Shown: piece by piece, positions 57,744-64,000 of the stretch
Numbering within the stretch: the stretch's first letter is position 1
Layout: every line of letters begins with the position of its first letter
Position numbers and translations under genes: made by a program
Notes under the pieces: model-generated
What the model was told of the DNA's origin: nothing
Database searches by the model: none
The model's input: the letters and a program-made list of their open reading frames with translations, nothing else
NCBI GenBank assembly: GCA_020161835.1
Contig: JAIUNL010000005.1
Location: 170,391-234,390, forward strand
Source of the DNA: Bacteroidota bacterium
GTDB lineage: Bacteria; Bacteroidota; JABWAT01
Length of the DNA: 64,000 bases
Direction: 5' to 3'

Positions 57744-58742
57744 ATGAAAAGACTCCATTTAGTTCTATCCGCCTTTTTACTGACTGCAACCACCGGTCTG
57801 GCTCAAAATCCGAATCTGGGAACGTCAGGTGCACAGTTTTTGAAAATCCCTGTCAGCGCCCGTGAAGCCGGAATGGGCGGTGCAGTGGTTGGCTTGACCA
57901 ACGACGTGTCAGCCGTGTTCTGGAATCCGGCAGGACTTGCAAAAGTCGAAAAAACCACGGTGCAGTTTTCTCACATGCGCTGGATGGACATGTTCGATTT
58001 TGATGCAGCCCAGACAGCCGTTTACTTTGACGGAATCGGGACGTTCGCAGCCAGTATCATCATTTTTGATATGGATAAACAGGAAATCACCACCGAAGCT
58101 GAACCCAACGGAACCGGCCGGTTTTATTCTGCCCAGGATCTGTCCGTCGGTCTGACGTATGCCCGGTTTCTGACTGATAAATTCTCTTTCGGTTTAACCG
58201 GAAAGTACATTCAGCAGCAAATCTGGAATGAAACGGCTTCAGGTTTTGCCTTCGATGTGGGCACTCAGTATCAGCTTGATTTTCAGAATCTGACGATTGC
58301 CATGAGAATGAGCAATTTCGGACAGGATCTGACTTTTGAAGGTGAAGATCTGAATGTGGTTTACGATAAAAGTTCAGGATTACCGCTCAACCGGTTAACT
58401 CCGGCCAGACTGGTCACTGATCCGTTTGCCCTTCCTCTGAGTTTTCAGGTTGGGGTTGGGTTCGATGTGTTCACCACAGAGTTTGTAAAAATGAAAGCCG
58501 GAATTGATGCCCTTCATCCCAATGACAATAAAGAGCAGGTTCTAACCGGAACTGAAGTTGTTTTCTACGACCGGCTTTTCCTTCGTGGCGGATATAAATT
58601 CAATGCGGATGATGAAGATGTATCGTTTGGCATCGGTACAAATCTTCATTTTGGATCAACCAAATTCATCTTTGATTATGCCTATTCATCCTATAACATC
58701 CTTCCGGCCGTTAACCGGATTTCAGTGGGCATGGAATTTTGA
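57744..58742 (+). CDS. PorV/PorQ-family outer membrane protein
   Basis: 332 residues: signal peptide to about residue 20, opening GTSGAQFLKIPVSAREAGMGGA, a pattern of the PorV/PorQ (UPF0164-like) family, then a FadL-like barrel ending ISVGMEF. PorV shuttles type IX cargo from the translocon to the attachment complex. It is directly downstream of a large secreted protein, so it may be a dedicated shuttle for that cargo; paralogues next to cargo genes are common in this group. Confidence 0.87.
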   Translation: MKRLHLVLSAFLLTATTGLAQNPNLGTSGAQFLKIPVSAREAGMGGAVVGLTNDVSAVFWNPAGLAKVEKTTVQFSHMRWMDMFDFDAAQTAVYFDGIGTFAASIIIFDMDKQEITTEAEPNGTGRFYSAQDLSVGLTYARFLTDKFSFGLTGKYIQQQIWNETASGFAFDVGTQYQLDFQNLTIAMRMSNFGQDLTFEGEDLNVVYDKSSGLPLNRLTPARLVTDPFALPLSFQVGVGFDVFTTEFVKMKAGIDALHPNDNKEQVLTGTEVVFYDRLFLRGGYKFNADDEDVSFGIGTNLHFGSTKFIFDYAYSSYNILPAVNRISVGMEF

Positions 58743-58795
58743 TTTTGTTTCGATGTCATCCCGGACTTGAATTGGAGGCATATTCCCTTAAGGCT

Positions 58796-58882
58796 GTCAT
58801 TCCCGCGAAGGCGGGAATCCATCCCACCGTTCCTTCATTTTAAAAGGCTTTAAATACTGGATTCCCGCCTCCGCGGGAATGA
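58796..58882. repeat. Block J inverted pair
   Basis: CATTCCCGCGAAGGCGGGAA and, after about 35 bp, its inverted partner with CCCGCCTCCGCGGG. Same layout as 54814-54903. These are REP-type hairpins in a doublet. Confidence 0.85.
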
Positions 58883-58919
58883 CAACACAACCCCAAAACC
58901 CTAAACCCTTTTTCCTTAT

Positions 58920-60929
58920 ATGACCCGATTCCTTTTCCCCTTTCTGCTTTTCCCTTTTGTGCTGTCAGCGCAGGGATATTTGTGTGCGGTTGGGGGTGGC
59001 GGCGAAGATTACAAAGACTGGAGTGACAAACCGTACAGCTGGATTGTCGAAAAATCGGGCAAAGGAAAAGTCATCGTTCTTTCTGCCAACACCGAAACCA
59101 CCTGGATTCCCGATTATTTCAAATCATTTGGTGCCTCTTCAGCCGTTAATCTCAAAATCGCAACCAAATCCACTGCCGATTTACAATCGACTTATGACGC
59201 CATTGTTTCTGCTTCTGCTGTTTTCATCAAAGGCGGTGATCAGTGGGATTATATCAGTCAGTGGAAAGGAACCAAAACCGAAGACGCCATCCGGCAGGTT
59301 TTTCTCAACGGAGGTGTGATTGCCGGAACCAGTGCCGGAGCCATGGTTCTGGGTTCTGTGGCCTTTTCTGCGAAATCCGGTTCGGTTTATCCGGTTGAAA
59401 GCTTAAACAATCCTTTCCATTCCAAAATCCAGTTGGAGACTGATTTCCTGAATCTTGTGCCCGATGTTTTGTTTGATACCCACGTTGCAGAACGGGGACG
59501 AATCGGCCGGCTGATTCCGTTTGTTTTCAATTATACCCAAAAGACCGGAAATGACCTGCTTGGTGTTGGAATTGATGACCTGACAGCCTTGTGCATCGAA
59601 CCGAACGGAAATGCAACGGTTATGGGCTCTGGTGCTGTTTCTTTCGTCAGGAAGGATGCACAGACGACTTTTACCTCAGATGCAACCGGTTACGCCATCG
59701 AAAACATCCGGTGTGATCAGTTGGTGGATGGATGGGTTTACAACCTGAACTCAAAGGAAATTGTCACGATTCCTTCATCCGCAAAACAACTTCCGTCAGA
59801 CAGACCTTTTCTTTTACCTGAAACGAACCTGTGGATGACCGGATCGAATCTCATCAAACCAAATCTGAATCAGAGTTTGTCCCCGTTGCTTTCCCGGTTG
59901 AATCCGTCTCAAATTACGGTTATTTCAAGCGAGACAACCGACCCCAGTCTCGATTCCCTTTTATCGCTTTTATCTGCTTCGAATACTTTACTTTCTCTCT
60001 TTACTGTTTCTGATGCTTCTCTTGCATCCCCAACCGAAAGTGAAAAACTCAACGCGGCCGGGATTTTTGTGGTTTCCGGAAAAAATCTGACTACACTTGC
60101 AAAATTGGCTGATACGACTACCATTGCCGGTTCCGTTTTCAGAAAAAAGGTCAGCCAGAAAACACCGGTTTATGCCATCGGAAATGGCGGAAAAATGCTG
60201 GGCGGATCCGTCATTGGCAACACAGATTCTGACGGACTGGCCTCCTGGTATGGCCGGATGACAGTGAATCCGGGATTGGCAGTTTTTCCCGATCTGGTGG
60301 TTCAGCCATTGATTTATGACGATGATGAGTTCTACGAAAACCGGACGACAGCACTTAGTTATGGTTTGATGCGGGGCAGAAAACAAATTGGGTTGTTTCT
60401 TAATCCGGGCAGTTTGGGTTCTGTGAATGCAGAGAAAAAAACGCTGTCAGTTTCAGGGTCGTTTCCCCTTTTTCTTGCAGACGCCACCGGAAGTCATTAC
60501 GCAGATTCCTCCAAACACAAAGCATCCGGCGGAAAAGGTCCGAGACAGGTTGCAGCCTTTGATAATCTGCGTTTTTCAGTTTCCACATCGAAAAGAACCT
60601 GGTCGATGGTAAGCAAAACCCTTCAGGTATCGGAACCGGTTTCTGTTGAATCCGACAATAAAAAGACTTTTGATCTGCTGGATAACTATCCGAATCCGTT
60701 CAATAACGGAACCATGATCCGGTTTTCTTTATCGGAAGGAACTCAGGTTTCACTTGTGGTTTATGATGTGCTTGGCCGTCAGATTGCCACACTCACCAAC
60801 TCTTTTTTCACCGCCGGAAACCATCAGATTTCCTTTGCACCTCCAACCAACCTGGCTTCCGGACTTTACTTTTACCGCCTTGAAACACCTGCTTTTTCTC
60901 AAACCCAAAAAATGACTTACATCAGGTAA
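58920..60929 (+). CDS. Secreted tandem S51 (cyanophycinase-like) protein with type IX sorting domain
   Basis: 669 residues: signal peptide (about 1-17); an S51 peptidase domain (about 20-290) with nucleophile S138 in AGTSAGAMVLG and THVAERGRIGRL; a second region (about 300-560) that follows the same order of motifs but has IGNGGKMLGG where TSAG should be, so it is probably inactive; and a C-terminal sorting domain with NYPNPFNNGTMIRF (about 585-669). Likely an extracellular enzyme on aspartyl peptides such as cyanophycin. Only 2 nt separate it from the M14 gene, so they are one operon. Confidence 0.86.
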   Translation: MTRFLFPFLLFPFVLSAQGYLCAVGGGGEDYKDWSDKPYSWIVEKSGKGKVIVLSANTETTWIPDYFKSFGASSAVNLKIATKSTADLQSTYDAIVSASAVFIKGGDQWDYISQWKGTKTEDAIRQVFLNGGVIAGTSAGAMVLGSVAFSAKSGSVYPVESLNNPFHSKIQLETDFLNLVPDVLFDTHVAERGRIGRLIPFVFNYTQKTGNDLLGVGIDDLTALCIEPNGNATVMGSGAVSFVRKDAQTTFTSDATGYAIENIRCDQLVDGWVYNLNSKEIVTIPSSAKQLPSDRPFLLPETNLWMTGSNLIKPNLNQSLSPLLSRLNPSQITVISSETTDPSLDSLLSLLSASNTLLSLFTVSDASLASPTESEKLNAAGIFVVSGKNLTTLAKLADTTTIAGSVFRKKVSQKTPVYAIGNGGKMLGGSVIGNTDSDGLASWYGRMTVNPGLAVFPDLVVQPLIYDDDEFYENRTTALSYGLMRGRKQIGLFLNPGSLGSVNAEKKTLSVSGSFPLFLADATGSHYADSSKHKASGGKGPRQVAAFDNLRFSVSTSKRTWSMVSKTLQVSEPVSVESDNKKTFDLLDNYPNPFNNGTMIRFSLSEGTQVSLVVYDVLGRQIATLTNSFFTAGNHQISFAPPTNLASGLYFYRLETPAFSQTQKMTYIR

Positions 60930-60931
60930 TT

Positions 60932-62428
60932 ATGAAATCACTTTTCCTTTCTTCGTCACTTTTCCTCACGCTTTCCTGTAGTGTCAACCCCGTCGTTCCG
61001 CCTCTTGAAAAATCAGGATTTACGATTCCCACGTCTCATTCTGAACTGACGGCTTATCTGTCTGCCGTTGATGCCAAATCGGATCTGATCACCGTTAAGC
61101 CATTGACTCAGTCGGTTGAAGGGCGGAATTTGTATTCCGTTTTCTTTTCGAAGGGAACGTTTGGCGCTGATCCCGACAAAATAAAAGTGCTGTTTTTTGC
61201 CCAGCAGCATGGAAATGAACAATCTGGAAAAGAAGGGGCCTTGCTGCTCATCAATGAACTTCAGAAGCCGGAAAATCAGGAACTGTTTGATAAAATTGAC
61301 CTGGTTCTCATCCCGCAGATGAATCCGGACGGATCAGAGGCCAACAAACGCCGGAACGGACATGATATGGATCTGAACCGGAATCACCTTATTCTTACAG
61401 AACCCGAAACAAATGCCCTTCATCAGCTTTTTGACGAATGGTTGTTTGAAGCGTCACTTGATGTTCATGAATATTCACCTTATGGCGGTGAATGGGAAGT
61501 TTACGGTTACCGCCGGAATTTTGATGAACAAATGGGATCAACCACAAACCCTAATGTGTCAGAAAAGATCAGATCGTTTTCCAATACGGAAGCTCTTCCC
61601 TTTTTGAAAAAATACATCACCGAAAAAAACTATTCGTTCAACATTTACAGTCCGGGCGGACCACCTGAAAAGGATCTGATCCGATACAGCACCTTTGATA
61701 TCAACGATGGCCGGCAAAGTCTGGGCATTCAGAATACCTTTTCCTTCATACAGGAAGGGCTGAACGGTGAAGATAATTTCAAAGACAACCTAAAACGCCG
61801 CTCAGAAGGACAAATGACCGGAATGCTGGGCTTGCTGAAGTTTATTTTTGACAATAAAGACGATATCAAAGCCATGGTGAAAACCGAAAGGGAGAAACTG
61901 GTTTTGGGTGAAGTGGGTTCAAAAGTTGCCATTCAGATGGATCATTTTTCGGATGGAAATCCGTTTAACATGACTCTGCTTTCCTACTCCACCGGGAAAG
62001 ATACCGTTGTGACTGTGAAAGACTTCAGACCGGTGGTTAAAAGCACCTATGACGTAATCCGGCCAAAAGGATATCTGATTCCCAAAAAACTCACTGAGTT
62101 GACCTATTGGGTGAAACGGCACAATCTGGATTTTGCCGAGTACAAACCGGAAGCAGCCGACCAGATTGAACAATACGCCATCACCGCCATTGATACCCTC
62201 AATTTTGAAGGTGACAAAACAGTCAATCCGGCTACTGAAACTGAAATTGTGACGGGAAAAATCAATCCGGATGAGTACCTTTTTATTCCGGTCAATCAGC
62301 TTAAAAACAACCTGATTGTCATCGCACTTGAACCGAAATCCACCCTCGGACTTGTGACCTATGCGCAATTCGCTCATCTGCTGAAAAAAGGTGAAGCCTT
62401 CCCTGTTAAAAGGGTAATTCAATACTAA
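60932..62428 (+). CDS. M14-family zinc carboxypeptidase, probable lipoprotein
   Basis: 498 residues. Zinc ligands H93 and E96 (QQHGNEQSG) and H179 (LDVHEY); the substrate-binding NPDGSEANKRRNG and DLNRN segments follow, and a candidate catalytic Glu in FSFIQEGL. An N-terminal hydrophobic segment ends TLSC, an imperfect lipobox. The C-terminal 170 residues are an additional domain. It would trim C-terminal amino acids from peptides in the envelope, next to the secreted S51 enzyme. Confidence 0.88.
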   Translation: MKSLFLSSSLFLTLSCSVNPVVPPLEKSGFTIPTSHSELTAYLSAVDAKSDLITVKPLTQSVEGRNLYSVFFSKGTFGADPDKIKVLFFAQQHGNEQSGKEGALLLINELQKPENQELFDKIDLVLIPQMNPDGSEANKRRNGHDMDLNRNHLILTEPETNALHQLFDEWLFEASLDVHEYSPYGGEWEVYGYRRNFDEQMGSTTNPNVSEKIRSFSNTEALPFLKKYITEKNYSFNIYSPGGPPEKDLIRYSTFDINDGRQSLGIQNTFSFIQEGLNGEDNFKDNLKRRSEGQMTGMLGLLKFIFDNKDDIKAMVKTEREKLVLGEVGSKVAIQMDHFSDGNPFNMTLLSYSTGKDTVVTVKDFRPVVKSTYDVIRPKGYLIPKKLTELTYWVKRHNLDFAEYKPEAADQIEQYAITAIDTLNFEGDKTVNPATETEIVTGKINPDEYLFIPVNQLKNNLIVIALEPKSTLGLVTYAQFAHLLKKGEAFPVKRVIQY

Positions 62429-62576
62429 TTCTACCGCAGAGGCACAGAGAACGCAGAGAAATGCAGTTATTTTTTATAAATAAAAGTTGTCATCCCAGAC
62501 TTAGCCTGCCCCGACCACTGTCGGGGATCCGGAATCCATGCCTTTTATCCTTATATCCACCAAAAAGTAAACCACC
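62429..62576. repeat. Short 9-bp array and block F-like hairpin
   Basis: Positions 62432-62465 are a degenerate array of CCGCAGAGG, CACAGAGAA, CGCAGAGAA directly after the M14 stop. A CCCGACCACTGTCGGGG hairpin lies near 62509. Confidence 0.65.
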
Positions 62577-63680
62577 ATGAAAATAGACCATATTGAACTT
62601 TTTCACGTGAAGCTGGTTCTTGTTTCTCCGTTTGTGACGTCAATGGGCGTTGAACTCGACGAAGAACATATCATCGTTAAAGTCGAAGGAGAAGGCCTGA
62701 CCGGCTGGGGTGAATCGGTGGCGGAAGGAACTCCGTTTTATTCGTATGAAACCGTGCCGACGGCGTGGCATGTTTTGTCTGATTTTCTGATTCCCGGTGT
62801 TCTTGGAAAATCGTTTGCCTCGGTGGGTGAAGCTATTCAGACCGGCGATAAAGTCCGGGGTCACCGGATGGCAAAAGCCGGACTTGAAGCTGCGTTGTGG
62901 GATTTATTCGCCAAATCGGAGAACCGCTCGTTGTCAGATTATCTGGGCGGAAGCCGGAAAAAGGTACCCGTTGGTGTGAGTATCGGCATTCAGGATGATA
63001 TTCCGACTTTGTTGAAAAAGGTAACCGGTTATCTGGCTGAAGGGTATCAGCGGATCAAAATCAAAATTGCTCCCGGCACCGATCTTGACCTGGTCAAAGC
63101 GATCCGGAAAGAGTATCCGTCCATTAGTCTTCAGGTTGATGCCAATTCTGCCTATACACTTGCCGACAGTGACATCTTCAAAGCCATGGATGAGTATAAT
63201 CTGATCCTGATTGAACAGCCACTGGGTTACGACGATATCTATTTCCATTCCAAACTTCAGCGTCATTTGAAAACAGCCATTTGTCTTGACGAAAGTATTC
63301 ACTCAGTTGCCGATACACAGGCAGCTTTTGAACTGGATTCCTGCCGGATTATCAACATCAAACCCGGACGTGTGGGCGGGTTCACCGAATCCAAGCGGAT
63401 TCATGATTATTGCCTGAGTCAGAATGTGCCTGTCTGGTGCGGCGGTATGCTGGAATCCGGGATTGGCCGTGCCGGTAATGTGGCGCTGGCTTCCCTGCCG
63501 GGATTTACCTTACCCGGTGATATTTCAGCCAGCAAAAAGTATTACGCCTTTGATATTGTGGACCCGGAATTCGTGATCAATCAGGATGGCACGATGGATG
63601 TTCCCACCAAGCCGGGAATCGGCGTTGAAGTTGATTTGAAAAATCTGGAAAGAGTCACGGTCAGAAAAGTCAGGTTTTAA
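62577..63680 (+). CDS. Enolase-superfamily enzyme: o-succinylbenzoate synthase / N-acylamino-acid racemase type
   Basis: 367 residues with all catalytic residues of the MLE subgroup: K161-x-K163, metal ligands D188, E213 and D238, and K262. The sequence pattern (RMAKAGLEAALWDL, AICLDESIHS, WCGGMLESGIGRA) matches MenC-type o-succinylbenzoate synthases of the kind that also racemise N-acylamino acids. No other men genes are nearby; the peptidase neighbours favour racemisation of amino acid or dipeptide derivatives, but this is inference. Confidence 0.88.
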   Translation: MKIDHIELFHVKLVLVSPFVTSMGVELDEEHIIVKVEGEGLTGWGESVAEGTPFYSYETVPTAWHVLSDFLIPGVLGKSFASVGEAIQTGDKVRGHRMAKAGLEAALWDLFAKSENRSLSDYLGGSRKKVPVGVSIGIQDDIPTLLKKVTGYLAEGYQRIKIKIAPGTDLDLVKAIRKEYPSISLQVDANSAYTLADSDIFKAMDEYNLILIEQPLGYDDIYFHSKLQRHLKTAICLDESIHSVADTQAAFELDSCRIINIKPGRVGGFTESKRIHDYCLSQNVPVWCGGMLESGIGRAGNVALASLPGFTLPGDISASKKYYAFDIVDPEFVINQDGTMDVPTKPGIGVEVDLKNLERVTVRKVRF

Positions 63681-64000
63681 GACGGGGATGGGAACGCTGT
63701 ACTGCCTGCCCCGAACGCTTTCGGGGGGGTACGTCGTACGGGGTACGAAATAAGATGGGTTTTGTTGGGGCGAAAAATTTTTCGCTCTGTCAATGACCGG
63801 TCGCCCGGAATTTGGTTTTTGTGGTAGAGACGTTGCATGCAACGTCTTTTTTTTTATTATTATAGCCCTTCGGGGACTGACTTTTGGTGGCACAAAAGTC
63901 AGCAAAATGCCTTTCCGCCGCTTTCCATCTTTGGCTTATGACTACGTTTCATATCGGAACCCGGCGAACTCATCAGGCTTCGCCTGACTCAAACACGCCG
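63681..64000. repeat. GTACGGG heptamer array, block C terminator and other repeats
   Basis: Hairpin CCCGAACGCTTTCGGGGG (about 63710-63728), GTACGTC/GTACGGG array (63728-63750), block F/GGTCGCCC fragment (63788-63808), palindromic terminator (63825-63853) and a block E-like stem CTGACTTTTG/CAAAAGTCAG (about 63878-63902). The last 95 bp show no clear gene. Confidence 0.7.
63825..63853 (+). terminator. Palindromic terminator (block C) after the enolase-family gene
   Basis: AGACGTTGCATGCAACGTCT followed by about nine T on the plus strand, about 145 nt past the stop. Confidence 0.65.

Overview
This window comes from the chromosome of an uncultured-type bacterium of the FCB superphylum, most likely near Ignavibacteria or another Bacteroidota/Chlorobi-side lineage. 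Four secreted proteins end in the NYPNPFNP-type C-terminal sorting domain of the type IX secretion system, there is a PorV/PorQ-family protein, and the outer membrane proteins end in phenylalanine. Two promoter candidates match the Bacteroidota -7 element (TATATTTG). Several genes nevertheless carry clear Shine-Dalgarno sequences such as GGAGG, which is unusual for classical Bacteroidetes. No rRNA, tRNA or CRISPR array was seen.

Layout. 0-16 kb: a periplasmic adaptor of an efflux pump, a serine hydrolase, a small outer membrane protein overlapping a glycerophosphodiesterase lipoprotein, a NifX-like protein abutting a TPR histidine kinase, glutamate synthase (gltB and gltD) and a PiT phosphate transporter. 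16-32.7 kb: a TonB-dependent receptor, two large type IX-sorted proteins, a porin and several small envelope proteins, all separated by long repeat-filled gaps. 32.8-42.4 kb: a defence-type island on the minus strand, partly AT-rich, in the transcription order AAA ATPase, membrane-anchored partner, hsdM, hsdS, an IS200-type transposase, hsdR and a PLD-like protein. 43-48 kb: an 11-bp phased repeat, an unrecognised protein, a membrane protein and a cyanophycinase. 48.7-63.7 kb: a plus-strand envelope and peptide-use locus: an internally duplicated sorted protein, a MurR/RpiR regulator next to a TonB receptor, a large secreted protein, PorV, a secreted tandem S51 peptidase, an M14 carboxypeptidase and a MenC/N-acylamino-acid racemase-type enolase.

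The most unusual part is the intergenic DNA, which is a mosaic of many short repeat families. Block names used below: A, CCCCCTCCAACGGAGGGGG followed by TAAGGGGGTGGG; B, TGACCTCATCCGTCCG followed by a CTTCTCCC/GGGAGAAG hairpin; C, GAGACG or GAGCCACG palindromes; D, CAGAATCAGGGCATGTGCGG; E, a variable stem followed by GTCGTCGAAGACAAA; F, CACCCTGAG...TCGAAGGG and the related CTTCGACTCCGCTCAGTGACC family; G, a GAATCTG/CAGATTC hairpin next to CTGACGGCGG; H, CCCGCCCGGCCAC/CCGGGCGG; I, a variable stem before TGAATAGCCCCGG or TGTTTGTAGCCCCGG; J, CATTCCCGCGAAGGCGGGAA. In addition, degenerate 7-bp tandem arrays sit at gene ends. In five genes the array includes or directly follows the stop codon, and it carries a stop triplet in nearly every 7-bp unit, so all three frames are closed within about 21 nt. 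Several hairpin families change their stem sequence while keeping pairing and constant flanks, which points to selection on the fold.
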